A stretch of 64,000 nt of DNA from Bactrocera neohumeralis (lineage: Eukaryota > Arthropoda > Insecta > Diptera > Tephritidae): contig NC_065920.1 of the NCBI RefSeq assembly GCF_024586455.1, forward strand, positions 55,249,960 through 55,313,959, in the 5' to 3' direction. A program made the position numbers and the translations under genes. Below, piece after piece: positions 9,987 to 22,003 of this stretch; position 1 is the stretch's first letter; each line of letters starts with the position of its first letter. The notes under the pieces are model-generated. The model saw nothing but the letters and a program-made list of their open reading frames with translations. It made no database searches and had not been told where the DNA came from.

Positions 9987-11029
9987 AGTGCCCATACACG
10001 AGCACACAAGTGCGTTCGATCGGTATGAATTCGTTTGCCCATACACGACACACAAATCCATTTTGCGTTCGTTCTTCACAGAGTTAACATATGCGACAGG
10101 CAAGCGGAACATTTCTTGGAATATTTCTAATGTAGCATTTTTATCTATTTCATTGTATTTCGTTAATAAGTTATTCAAACTTTTATTTTTCTTACACTAA
10201 ATATGTATATGTATGAGCGTTTAGGCAAAAAGCGAAAACTTTGAAGCGTGATTTCTCGGTTTTTAATTTTTACGATTATTCTTAACTGACGGGCAGGATA
10301 GGAAAAAAACTAAAAGTCGTATGGAATTAGGGCAAAGTTTATTATCATTGACATAAAATTATCTTATATTTAAACTAAAAAAAATATTAAGAAAAGTCAA
10401 GTTTTAACATATTTTTAAACAGCATAAAGTAAAATTCTTTTGATCAGAAGCCACTATTTATTCAATTTTTAATAAAATTTTAAATTTTACACATTTTTTT
10501 GGAATTTTCTTAGTTTAACTAGAAGATAAATTAATAAAAAATATTAATCTCTTTGAATTTTTTGTTTCCGATAGAAATTGCGACCTGCATCCTTCCCGCC
10601 GTCCGAAAAATGTACATGCGAGATGCATCGGGTAATTGCTTCCCAAAGACAGAATATCAAAGATTTCGTATCCAAAAAATTTGTGAAAGATGTTCAAATA
10701 TATAACTATAAAGCCTAGAAATTTCTCTTCAATCAATTATTTCTTTCCCTCCCAAAAAAAATCCTCAAAAAAATCGATTTTTTGAAGCCTCGAAAGCAGG
10801 CTCTCCCCTTAACACTTGCCATTGTCCGCGATCTTCACTGTTCGGCGACACGAGAAAAATGAGATTTTGTGCGCCGACAACGCCATACACGATAAACATG
10901 TTCGCGCACCGATCGTAAAAATCAAACATTTTCGCGAACATGGATCGGTACGCGAACAAGCCCATACACGATAAACCGCAAGCGCACACATACCGATCGA
11001 ACGCACTTGTGTGCTCGTGTATGGGCGCT
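9987..11029. mobile_element. 1.04-kb MITE with 41-bp TIRs and subterminal repeats
   Basis: 9987-10027 and 10989-11029 are reverse complements with one mismatch in 41 (AGTGCCC against AGCGCCC). The decamer CCATACACGA occurs at 9992, 10039, 10883 and 10962, and in reverse at 11015-11024, all within about 160 bp of an end. Clustered subterminal motifs of this kind are usual transposase-binding sites. No transposase is encoded. No clear target duplication is seen. Confidence 0.78.
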
Positions 11030-13869
11030 TTAATATACGCAAGGCTACATCCCGTGCACTTCGACGCGTATAATGTATGTTATGGTTGCGTGCTCAACAC
11101 ATATCATTATGTTATTGTTGCTTATAGTGATTTACATTTCGTTTTTGTTTTATATTTTCTTTCATACACTTCAGTTACTTTTTGAATTCAAGAGTATGGA
11201 AAAAAAAATGTCAAAAGAAATCAATGGAACTTGCAACGGTACGCTTCCCTTCTCTTCTCACCGCCTTCTAAATAAAAATAAGAAGATTTCCCACATATAA
11301 ATAAGAAGAAATCTCTATGAAAATATCTTCGTCCTCTTCTTGGTCCCTGCAACTGATCATAGAGACAATCTTTATATTTTTATTAGCCATATTTTTCTCT
11401 GTGTGAATTTTCATTTTGGAAAATTATATTGCAAATTCTTAATAACAACATTTTGTATGAGTAAAGAGTAAGGAAGAATACTCAAAAATATTTATTATAT
11501 TAATATGACGTATCGTTAAATTTTCAAGTAATTTGTTTTTCCTCTGTAGTAAACGTCAAAAATCGTGTAAATAGCAGTAAAAGTTATATTATTAAATGAA
11601 AATTAATAACGGTAATTAAAGTGAATGGCCGGTTATAGCAGATAGTAGTGAAAGAACAAACGAAACGCCAATAGAGGAGAGAAGTTTAACTTCACTAGCT
11701 ATTTATGATGTTTTAATTACTGTTGACAAACGAACTTTATAAAGATTTGAAACAAAATGTTACTTAAATCATTTAAAAAATTTATGAAATCAATAATGGG
11801 TTTTACCTTTAGGATATTTAACTAGAACTGTGTCTTCAGTTATGTTACACTTTCAAATTGCGTGCACATTTTCATGTTCTCGACGGTATGCAGAGAGGTA
11901 TCTCAAAAAAGTATCAAGTTGTCCGCAACAAATATTAAAATATGTGGCAAAATAAGTAAATGAAAAGATTAATATGGCAGTAATAATTTTTTCTTCTTTA
12001 CTGGCGCTGAGTTTTTTTAGCCTGAAGAAAATATGAAAAAATTAAATATTTTAATAATAAATTATGTAAAGTATTATTATTTAATTTTAATTTCATCGAT
12101 TTATCTCTATTTTCAACCTTCAATAACATTAACAAAAAAAAATATTTTGATGAAATATTTATTACAGGGGGTATCCAGTTCTCGTCCCTCACCCAATGGA
12201 CTGCTAATTTTCAAATTTGACCTTGTTGCTTAATAATGTATGTTTTAACTCAATTGCGTTATGTGTTTTTAGTGTTTAAAGAAGTTTTAAAGTCTGATGA
12301 TTTTCTACATGATTTGGTTGGCAAATGGTAACAAAAATATCGAATCAGCTTCTAATAATCGAAAAATAAGGAAAAAAATGTTTTCGAAATTGTTTCATCT
12401 AAGTAAATGATTGCAATAAAAGCTGCGAACTCTGCAAGTTAAATTGATGTTTATTCGGTTTGCTCCATCCAAAAATTCGGCTTAACTTCTACTTTTGCAA
12501 ATCAGTTTTTAATTGTAATATAAATCCAAGTGTATAAATGAATGTTAGAAACATCAACGAGAAGAAGAGTAGTCAGCAATCGTCGACCGACGCTGTGACA
12601 CGTACACCACGAGATAACATAATATTTTCCGTTTCTCAAAAATTAATTGTTAGAATAACATGAAATACATATGTATTTATTTTTAATTTAATAATCACGC
12701 ACACAAACAAACATTGTTATTGAATATACTATTGAAAAATCCTGAGAAACGCGTTTTTTATTTAATGTACGGCACGATACTAAACGTTAAGAATACGACA
12801 CGTTAAGAGTAAGTATCTCATTAACAAGTGTAAGGTTACAAAAATTAACTGAGTTGTTTCTAGTGGACTGGTGCGTAAGAGTAATATACACCAGTAACAC
12901 AAATATTATTTTGACTAAACAGAGCAATTGACTTTATTTATTTATGAATGTGCATAAAAATATATTTTTCTGGGTAAAATATACTTGAATCAATAAATTT
13001 AATTTATAATATATACTCCTAATGTCATATTTGTTAGAATTTCTGGATTTTTGAGAATCACAGCGTAAATGCTTTTGATTTGCAATAAAAGTTATCATTA
13101 ATTTAAAATGTGCTAAAATACGTACATATATATGTATTTATTGGGAGAAGAAATACATACTATTTTCTTAAAATTATTTTTACTATATTTTAATTATGTA
13201 AGCCATTTAAAATATTTTGTTATATGCATGTATTATTACTTATATGTTATGGTGAACAAATACACATTATGCTAAAAACTTAAAAGATTTTATAAATACA
13301 CAAAATAATTTATGCAGCTACATTATTACCATGTGTAATTATCACTAAAATTCCAACCATGGCGGTTCGCATCGTAAAATAAATATATTTACAAAATTGC
13401 CTGCTATTTGCTGATTTGAGTAAATATTTTTACGTGTTCACAGTCGACCAAAGAATAATAATGTAAAAATACGACCAGACAGGTGAAAACCTAACGGGGG
13501 GTAACTAAATGCGGGAATACGTGCAAAAAATCATACAAGCAAATATAATTTTGTACAAAAAAATGTGGCAGATGCTGTAAAAAATCTCCTGTTATAGCAA
13601 ACAGCAAAAGCTATGCGGATATTTTTTGTGATTACTAATTTTTCGCAATTTTTCATTTGGCGGCTTTGTAGAAGTCGTGCTGCGAATTGTAAGTGAAAAT
13701 ATATGATTAATATACATGTGTATATGAAAGAGTCTCCTGCGTTAAGGCATACTTTTATCTGCATACGCAGTAGGCTACACCAATAAAATATTTTATAGTT
13801 GATGGAAATACGGTGTGCTTTAAAATAATATCTCTACGTAAAATGGGCGAAATCGTTCCTTACGTCAGT
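11030..13869. other. Long AT-rich stretch, no gene recognised
   Basis: No domain or repeat pair is visible. A short frame at 12538-12663 begins MNVRNINEKKSSQQSSTDAV and is locally less AT-rich than its surroundings, so it might be an isolated exon, but nothing supports it beyond composition. Confidence 0.4.
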
Positions 13870-14170
13870 TCTTGTTGCTTCAAATAGCGACGACTCTCCG
13901 CGGTCTTCGTGTACACTCTCAGCTACGGCTTATATATTTTATTCACTGCGTGCTGGACGTGGTCTATTCGGTTGAATGTTATCCAGTAATGAATGCTTGA
14001 TCTCAAGATGGGTGATGATGTTGCGAAAAGTACGCTTAGTAGACCATAAGTTAAGCGAAGCGCGAGAAAAACATTTTTTACAAAACGTAAATTTTTGTAA
14101 TAAAGTCTAACGATTTGTAAACTTTGTAAACGCTGTTTAGGAGTAAGTCTTTCCATGATGAAATGCCAAA
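13870..14170 (-). pseudogene. Mariner-like transposase N-terminus fragment
   Basis: Reading from about 14155, the frame gives MERLTPKQRLQSLQIVRLYY, then a second helix block (VFLALRLTYG) and, after frame breaks, AVAESVHED. This is the paired helix-turn-helix DNA-binding region found at the start of one group of insect mariner-like transposases. The catalytic domain is absent. The same N-terminal motif (ERLTPEQ) recurs in the fragment at 24050-24590. Confidence 0.6.
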
Positions 14171-15827
14171 CAATGCTGAACAGAAATAACTTGACACGAC
14201 TCATGCGTGGTCTCATATGTAGTAATTGGATCAGTTGGATTAGTAGACCTTTATTATAAAAAAATATTACAAAAATATAAGAAAATTCAATTCCTACCCA
14301 CGATAACGTAGTATCTTTTTTCTTGTGTAGAGATGGATACGATTTTATTTTCACTTGCAGTGTGCCACACTAGGAATTCTTATTATTTTTAAACGGAAAC
14401 TTGGTGAAATAACAGTAAAAGGTGTGTTAAATTATACCAAACTTATGCCAAATATGAATAATACGACTGAAGTAGTTATGATATATATTTGCTAATCTAA
14501 ATAAAAACATCAAAAATAATTCTTTTAGTGACCTGATAATAACTAAAAATTTGTTTTATGAGAAACCACTAAAGAAGTGACAAAGTAAATACAAAGAATT
14601 TAATGCTATGTAAACATTAAATATATATTAATATGGTAAGTGATAAATAAGCATAGAGTATTTTTATTTATCTATCTGTGGTAAAGACTTCCTTGGGAAG
14701 CTTTTTAACACAAAAGTGCCTTTTATACGAAATGCTTGATTAAGCATGCAGTATATACATATGTATGTATGTGTATGTGAAACTATTGGAATACTATTCT
14801 TTCTCACTCATATAGAAAAAATGTATACTATATATGTGTTTTCGTATGTTAAGTACATATTTAGGTGAACTTTAATGCGCGTTGTGAAGCCTGCGACTAA
14901 GGGCTACTACAAATGTGTGCTTAACTCTGCCTCGGGGTTGAGCAAGAGACAGCAACGAAGTTACCCCACTGAAACGCATTTGATAATAAATTATCTGTGT
15001 TATTACAACAAATTAACAAAACCAAGGAGAAGTATTTTTGGCTATTTGTTAAAAAAGCATCTGCTTCGCTGCGAGCAAAAATAATTCGCCGTTTCAGCTG
15101 AAAAAGCATTTCATAATATTTTTTTCTGCCTTTGGATTTTATTACACCCTGAACAGCTTATAATTATTATAACAGGTGGCGCAAAAATTACCTTCCAATG
15201 TTTTTTGGAAAATGAAAAACTCTGTGTAAAAAAAAAGAGAGTAAGATCATATGAGACAATATCTGATAAAATGTATTGAATGAATTTAAGTATATGTATA
15301 TGTGACATATTTGTGTGGAACTGTTATTAATTAGCCAACTTGCTGACTTATTGGTTGGTCGTATTTAACTTTAACTAATAATATAAACCACAGGAAACAT
15401 TAATGTCACTGCACAGGCATAAACATATACCTATATACTCGAACATGCATGTACATACACATATAAATAAATTTATGTATGCATATCGGTTTCGTTATGA
15501 ATATGTCTCCAATAAAACAACCAGCGCCCAGTTGATAGCCAACAGCAGACCATCACCTGTCGCTCCAATCACATGCTGTCAGCCAATGTTATTGTTGTTC
15601 GCGGCAACCACAAGTTTGCAATTTATTCATGTTTTTTGGCTTTAATTTTTTTAAAACTTTGAAAATTTTGATTCTGCTTCTGGTTATTTTTAGTTGGTCT
15701 TTTAAATTTTTTTACATCAAGTCGAGAATATTGATATCATGTAAATGGTCGCCGAGTTGATTGTCATTTGAGCCCTACATCACTTTGGCCAGAACTTCCG
15801 ACGATAGACATTCTTTACGGATATGTA
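14171..15827. other. AT-rich stretch with a solitary MITE end
   Basis: GGTGGCGCAAAAATTACCTT at about 15174 matches the left end of the mariner-derived element at 15828 and looks like an orphan terminus. Otherwise only TATG-type microsatellite patches (about 14755-14780 and 15450-15490) are seen. Confidence 0.4.
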
Positions 15828-16110
15828 TGATGGCGCAAAAATAACCTTCCGATGTTACGAAAAGAAGTCTGGAGCGGTCAAATCAGGCGATCTTGCTGGC
15901 CAGTGCAAATCGCCAAAACGGGAGATTAGGCGCCCGGGAAATGCATCCTTCAGCATATCGGTTGTGGCACGCAGTGTAGCGTACCATTGTTTATTTACGT
16001 GTATTTCGCATGTGTTTACTACACAAATGTCAAAAGAGAACTGACATTTAGAGGTCAATTGCAAAATTTATAACAACTTCTGTTCATCTTCTGACTTTTA
16101 CGCCACCCTG
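15828..16110 (-). mobile_element. Mariner-derived MITE with transposase remnant
   Basis: Ends TGATGGCGCAAAAAT (left) and CAGGGTGGCGTAAAAGT (right, reverse strand) form imperfect TIRs, each flanked by TA (15826-15827 and 16111-16112). On the minus strand a frame reads ATTDMLKDAFPGRLISRFGD, then LHWPARSPDLTAPDFF. That is the stretch around the third catalytic Asp of an insect mariner-like transposase. Length is about 283 bp against roughly 1.3 kb for a full element, so nearly all the gene is deleted. Confidence 0.68.
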
Positions 16111-16112
16111 TA

Positions 16113-16810
16113 TATAGTAAATCAAAGTTAACGTTTTCTTGGTTTTGTTTAGCTTTGAAATCTATTTTTTTGAAATTTTTTGTGGATACAAAATAACTCA
16201 ATACTGTCTATATTTTCTAGTCAACATGTTCTTGATTACATGATTGAGTGAAGTTTTAGAAATTTTTCTTTTACTCCCAAATCTTTTATGAGCATGTACG
16301 CATATAATCAAACATTTTTGATGAAAAACATTTTAAGTTCATTTTACTTTGTATTATGAAGCAGCATTACAGTAATTTTTGTCCACTGCAATTTTAAATT
16401 TACTGCTGCCATAGAACATGCAGGTCAAGGTCGCTGAGCACTTTGCTCAATGAGTATATGTATATTTGTATTTGATTTTAATACTCTTAAAAAAATAAAT
16501 TTCTTTTAATTAAAGTTAGTATCCAATGAATTGTAAGTTAATACCTATACGCAGTCTTGCTTAAGTGGTATTCAAGTTTGTGAGAAAACGGACCCACATG
16601 GAGCAACATTTTTTCGCTAAGACCAATACACATGCATTCCGAATTTGCAAGCAGAAGTGTTAATATGTGAAACACTGCAATAACAATATTTATGTATATG
16701 CACAGATGTTTAAGTTGGTATCGTTATGCAGGTGTTTTATTCATTTTATGAAAAAAATTTCCTTGACACTGTTAGATGGGTTGACTAGTGCAAGTGTTGT
16801 TACATGTAGT
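16113..16810. other. AT-rich stretch, no gene recognised
   Basis: Nothing supported is seen. Confidence 0.35.
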
Positions 16811-17520
16811 TATTATACCCTGAACCCTAAGTTTGTCACGAAGTTTGTAACACCCCGAAGGAATCGCCGGAGACCCTATAAAGTATATATATAAATGAAC
16901 AGTATGTCGAGCTGAGTCGATTTAGCCATGTCCGTCCGTCTGTCTGTCCGTCTGTCTGTATATATACGAACTAGTCCCTCAGTTTTTAAGATATTGTTTT
17001 GAAATTTTGCAAACGTCATTTCATCTTCAAGAAGCTGCTCATTTATCGGAACTGCCGATATCGCACGACCATAACAAATAGCTGCCATACAAACTGATTG
17101 ATCGTAATCAAGTTTTTGTATGGAAAACTTTCACATTCGACAAGATATATTCACGAAATTTGGTATAGATTATTTTCTAAGGCAACAATTTAATCTCCGA
17201 AGAAATTATTCAGATCGGTTAACTATAGCATATAGCTGCTAATCAAACTGAATGATCGGAATAAATTTTTTGTATGGAAGACTTTCACATTTGGCAAGAT
17301 ATATTCACGAAATTTGGTATAGATTATTTTCTAAGGCAACAATGTAATCTCCGAAGAAATTGTTCAGATCGGATTACTATAGCATATAGCTGCCATACAA
17401 ACCGAACGATCGGAATCGAGGGCTTGTATGGAAAACTCTCGCATTTGACATGGTATCTTCACGAAATTCGGATTGGATTACTGCTCTTGAGAAACAACAA
17501 AATTCAAAACATCAGATGTT
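16811..17520 (+). mobile_element. DINE-1/HINE-like element, 3'-truncated
   Basis: The order of parts follows the DINE-1 plan known from Drosophila. First comes a 5' end reading TTATTATACCCTGAACC, then CCCTATAAAGTATATATA and GTCGATTTAGCCATGTCCGT. A (GTCY)n block at 16928-16960 follows, then a block with CGGAACTGCCGATATCG, then tandem monomers. The monomer landmark AAACTG/AAACCG falls at 17091, 17245 and 17399, an exact 154-bp period. The third monomer is cut off and the 3' hairpin is missing. The element encodes nothing. Confidence 0.75.
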
Positions 17521-17582
17521 ACTAGGACATAACGATTGCGAAACAAAAATAATAATCAAGGGAAACCAAGCGTATTTGGCTT

Positions 17583-18950
17583 ATTTTAAGTTCTGCAGCT
17601 CGAATTATTTTCTCCATCAGCAGGTTGAAGAAGTCGCACGATAGGGAGTCGCCTTGTCTGAAACCTCGTTTTGTATCGAACGGCTCGGAGAGGTCCTTCC
17701 CGATCCTGACGGAGCTTCTGGTGTTGCTCAACGTCAGTTTACTCAGCCGTATTAATTCTGCGGGGATACCAAATTCAGGCAGCTCCTATTGGTGCTATCG
17801 AAAGCAGCTTTGAAATCGACGAAGAGGTAGTGTGTGTCGATTCTTCTTTCACTGGTCTTTTCCAAAATTTGGCGCATGGTAAATAGCTGGTCGGTTGTTG
17901 ATTTTCCAGGTCTAAAGCAGTGGTCGGCAAATAGCTGGTCGTACGTTGTTGATTTTCGAGGTTAACATCAAATACTATAGCGCAAAACCAAATATGCCCT
18001 GCAAGAAATATTTTATGATTCTAGATGCCTTTGGTGTCATTCAATGACTTTTAATTCCAGTTTGTTGAATATATCGACATTTTGTGGGCTTAATTTTAAT
18101 TCCAATTTCTCACTGGGCTACTTTTTTTCGTGCTCACCAACACAGTGACAGCTCGATAGAACCTAAAGCCACACACTGATATACGCGCTCGATAGAACCT
18201 TATACGCGATGTTGAAGAGGCTTATCCCATGGTAGTTGGCGCAGATTGTGGGGTCTCCCTTTTTATGGACTGGGCAGAGCACACTTAAATTCCAATTGTT
18301 GGGCATGCTTTCATCCGACCATATTTTGCAAAGAAGCTTATTCATGCTCCTTATCAGTTCGTCACCGCCGTGTTTGAATAGCTCGGCCGGTATTCCGTCG
18401 GCCTCCGCTGCTTTGTTGTTCTTCAGGCGGGTAATTGCTATTTGAACTTCTTCATGGTCGGGCAATGGAACATCTGCTCCATCGTCATCGATTGGGGAAT
18501 CAGGTTCACCTTCTCCTGGCGTTGCGCGTTCACTGCCATTCAGCAGGCTGGAGAAGTGTTCCCTCCATAATTTAAGTATGCTCTGGGCATCGGTCCCTTG
18601 ATCACCTTTGGGGGTTCTACAAGAGTATGCTCCGGTCTTGAAACTTTCAGTAAGTCGCCGCATTTTTTCGTGGAATTTTCGAGCATTACCCCTGTCGGCC
18701 AGATTATTAAGCTCTTCACCCTCACGTATTTCGCCCTCTTTCTTTTTCTGCCTGTAGATGAGTTTCGCTTCCCTCTTCAACTCTAGGTATCTTTCCCATC
18801 CCGCACGTGTTGTGGTTGATTGTAACGTTGCGAGGTAGGGAGCCTGTTTTCTCTCCACTGCAACACGGCACTCCTCGTCGTACCAGCTGTTCTTTTGCAT
18901 TTTGCGAAAACCAATGGTTTCGGTTGCAGCTGTACGTAAGGAGTTTGAAA
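17583..18950 (-). pseudogene. LINE copy 2 RT remnant
   Basis: The frame 18900-18163 reads KNSWYDEECRVAVERKQAPY, ELNNLADRGNARKFHEKMRR, LKNNKAAEADGIPAELFKHG, LCPVHKKGDPTICANYHGIS. A second piece, 17731-17522, carries DTKRGFRQGDSLSCDFFNLL (motif B). The DFKAAFD block of motif A is lost between them and the YADD box lies beyond the truncation point, so no activity is possible. Confidence 0.82.
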
Positions 18951-19382
18951 TGCCGTCCCACAGTTCCCTTATACCGAGTTGTTGACGAGTGCTCTCAGAG
19001 AGCAGGAGTGCAAGCCGAGTACAAAATCATTCGGCTGTCTGTTGGATTGCAGCTTCTCGACGTCGAACCTTCCTTGTGTTTGTTGGTGTGCGTTTTATGC
19101 TGCACAGAGGCGGGTGGGAATCTTGGCTGCAACAAGGTAGTGGTCCGAGTCGATGTTAGGACCTCGGAGGGCAGGCACATCTAGAATACTGATGACGTGT
19201 TTTGCGTCTATCACAACATGATCGATCTGGTTTCGATCCGGAGACAGCCAGGTGGCTTGATGAATCTTCTTATGCTAGAATCTAGTACTAGAGATAACCA
19301 TATTTCGGGCCCCGGCGAAGTCGATCCACCTCAACCCATTTGGGGGCGTTAAATTCGCTAAGCACGATTTTGACATCGTAGC

Positions 19383-19390
19383 GGGGGCAG
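19383..19390. repeat. Left 8-bp target duplication of the hAT element
   Basis: GGGGGCAG, repeated at 21319-21326. One copy belongs to the interrupted LINE. Confidence 0.87.
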
Positions 19391-21318
19391 TAGGGTGAGT
19401 CGATTCCGGACTTTTTTCGATTTGGGATTTCTAATAGTGCGGAAAAGTTGCCTTAGTACTTCCTGATTCCAATGCAACTTTTTGTTTTCAGATAGGATTG
19501 CATCTTCAACCCCAACTCCGGCCTTGAAATTTCGGAAATTCGCCTAAAATCGTGAAATTGTCTACCTAGCGCCTGAAATACGCATCTAATGGCAAAATGT
19601 ATAAAACAAAAGTTATTTGTCACGTCATCATATGTGATCATGGCCGTAGGACGAACCGTTCCCGAGATACGGGCGAAAAGGCGGCGCGCCACAGCGCAAG
19701 GTGAAAATTGTTGCAGCTCTCAGCTAACCTGTATTGGTCACCCAGAACCCACCGCGTGGAGCTGGCTGCTCTTCGGGTTCCTCCCAATAACAGCTTCTGA
19801 TATTTTATAGAGATAAGCTTGGTCTGTGCTAAGTTGGGTCGGATTAGTAACCTCAGAAGGTAATTGGCAGGATGGAAAACTTTCAAATTTGACAACAGGC
19901 AACTTCTCACAATCAGGGAGCAGTTTACCTATGTCGCCAGAGAATGTATTTGGACTCTTTGAGACACCATATATGTGTTCGAAAAGAGCACGAAATGGAA
20001 GTTCGTTGAAATGTAGAAGACAAACAACCCACTGTAATGGCCTACCTATACTTTCCTCTAGTTTCCGAATGGTTCCACCTTTCCAACCTGTGTTCGTGTT
20101 GGTGCCATCGACACCGACAACTTCTAGATGTTCCACATCAACTGAATTGTCTTGTAAATGTTGCCATATAGCTTGCGTCTCATCCTCAGCTGACCCGGAA
20201 GGAGAGGTGACGTGGCCAAAGTAATGACAACCAGGTTCCGCTATAAGAGAAATATGTTCCTCTTTGACAGTGTCCCGGTAGTACTTTTCACCTTCGCTGA
20301 CTTGTGTAAGTGTATTGTCTTTGCGGCCGTCAAAATACAGCCCATATACAGAGTCAATACTTTCGGTGTTTTGGAGCTTAACTCCAACACTTTTTTTTGC
20401 CCGACTAATCTTGCAATTGTCAGTGACAAAGCTAGCCTGATCCTCTGTTATCAAACCTGCTTTTTTGGCATCAAACCTATTGGGTTTCTTAAAAACATTT
20501 ATTTAAGAGTCAGAAAATTCTTATGGTATGGGTGAGCATTTGTACAACTCTGGTGTGTGAAACTATCGAAATAGATGACTTTTTTAAAGTATTTTCAACC
20601 TTTTTTGCAACTATTTCTGTAACCTCTTTACTCCTATGTTCATAGTTGTCGCCTCGGAGTCGCCCTATACGAAATCTTTCAAACTGATAACACAAAAGAA
20701 CATCCTGGTAAGTAGGTAACTGGGAATCAGAGAGATTGTACGGATATATGCCAAACACAGGACATTTCTGTCTAAATTTAAATTTAGATACAGACATTTT
20801 GAGTTCTGTGTTCTGTTGAGAGAATAAAAGTGATAGCACTAGGCGAAATCAACGACAAGAGTGAAGGAACTCGATTAAAAAATATTTATGTGGAGACCAG
20901 TCCGAACGTGTCGTATGGCGTAGGTGAATGAATGTGAGTGATAGCACTCGGCGAAATCAACGTCAAGAAGTGTGGCCGCAAGCCGATTTTCACCTTCCGC
21001 TATGGCGCGCCGAATTTTCGCTCGTATCTCGGGAACGGTTCGTCCTACGGCCATGATCACTTGCACCATTTCGGTAGCAAATGACGTGACAAATAACTTT
21101 TGTTTTATACATTTTGCCATGAGATGCGTATTTCAGGCGCTAGGTAGACAATTTCAGGATTTTAGGCGAATTTCCGAAAATTCAAGGCCGGAGTTGGGGT
21201 TGAAGATGCAATCCGATCTCAAAACAAAAAGTTGCATTGGAATCAGGAAGTACTAAGGCAACTTTTCCGCACTATTAGAAATCCCGAATCGAAAAAAGTC
21301 CGGAATCGACCCACCCTA
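19391..21318 (-). mobile_element. hAT-type DNA transposon inserted in LINE copy 2
   Basis: Both ends read TAGGGTGRGTCGATTCCGG inward and the inverted repeats extend about 320 bp (19391 to about 19708, and about 20985 to 21318), with a small indel between the arms. The 8-bp direct repeat GGGGGCAG is the hAT signature. Removing the element rejoins the LINE endonuclease reading. Such long TIRs are unusual for hAT elements, whose TIRs are normally under 30 bp. Confidence 0.85.
19738..20839 (-). pseudogene. Truncated hAT-like transposase
   Basis: The likely start is MSVSKFKFRQKCPVFGIYPY at about 20797. This frame runs to 20510, shifts, and resumes as 20454-19738 (FKKPNRFDAKK lies in the gap in the second frame). 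Visible blocks are LYFDGRKDNT, VVGVDGTNTNTGWKGG, then WVVCLLHFNELPFR with a CxxH motif, and SPNTFSGDIGKLLPDCEKLP. In hAT transposases a CxxH motif follows the second catalytic Asp region, which is consistent. The frame ends where the left TIR begins, so the final catalytic Glu region and the C-terminal dimerisation domain are missing. The 8-bp duplication supports the hAT call more strongly than the protein does. Confidence 0.65.
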
Positions 21319-21990
21319 GGGGGCAGCGCTTATAGGTGTCTCCAATCGCTCATAGAAGGCATGTTTGGTCACACCGTCCTTCTCTTCCCTCGGAGCGTGG
21401 GCGCAAATCAGCGATATGTTGAAGAGCCTCGCTTTGATGCGGATTGTGGCTAGACGTAGATCCACCGGAGTGAATGATAGTACTCGGCGACGTAGTCTCT
21501 CTTCCACCACGAATCCCACACCAAACTGGCGCTCCTTTATATGGCTACTGTTAAATGCCACAAGGACCTACTCGTCTCAGTCTTTGTCCCGTCCATCGCA
21601 TTTCATGGACGGGGGTGATGTCAGCCTTCACTCTAACGAGGGCATCAACCAGTTGGGCTGCGGCACCTTCCCAATTAAGGTAACGAACATTCCAGGTGCA
21701 TGCCCTCAATTCGTACTCCTTATTTCTTTTGCCATGGTCGTCATCAAAAGGGGATCTCTCATCAGATGCTTGTTGTTCCTTTTCATTGGGGGTGGTTTCT
21801 TACGTGGCGAATCCCAAACCCAGCGCACAACCCTATGTAGGGGATGTTTCGCCTTCTCACTTAAGCTCGCCTTCATTTGGATGTTCTTAGGCTACCCAGA
21901 GAATACTGGGTCAAAGACCGGAAGTAGTGAGCTGCTTGAGCCATATACAAAAGAATCGTTTCTGGCCACTTCTGCACGTGACCCCATCCT
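21319..21990 (-). pseudogene. LINE copy 2 AP-type endonuclease remnant
   Basis: Minus-strand frames carry ERQFGVGFVVEERLRRRVLS and IRIKARLFNISLICAHAP, which are internal strands of an exonuclease-endonuclease-phosphatase fold. Upstream is the degraded start MKRNNKHLMRDPLL. The chain is cut by the hAT insertion after YERLE. In intact elements this domain nicks the target DNA to prime reverse transcription. Confidence 0.75.
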
Positions 21991-22003
21991 CCCAGATGCT
22001 TTC

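Larger units (their letters stand above)
17583..22003 (-). mobile_element. RTE-like LINE copy 2, split by a hAT element
   Basis: The minus strand carries the same LINE as copies 1 and 3. Its 5' region is at about 22003-21319 and continues, after the 1928-bp hAT insertion, at 19390-17583. The element stops within the RT just past motif B, so the C-terminus and tail are lost. Extra damage includes unrelated DNA at about 17960-18180 and a small duplication at 17880-17960, where the phrase for the FRPGKS region is repeated in degenerate form. Confidence 0.82.

Noticed and set aside
12538..12663. Short frame starting MNVRNINEKK as an exon
   Set aside because: Too short, with no partner exon or splice site that could be defended.
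21696..21890. Plus-strand frames over the LINE copy 2 endonuclease
   Set aside because: They are antisense shadows of the LINE coding strand.
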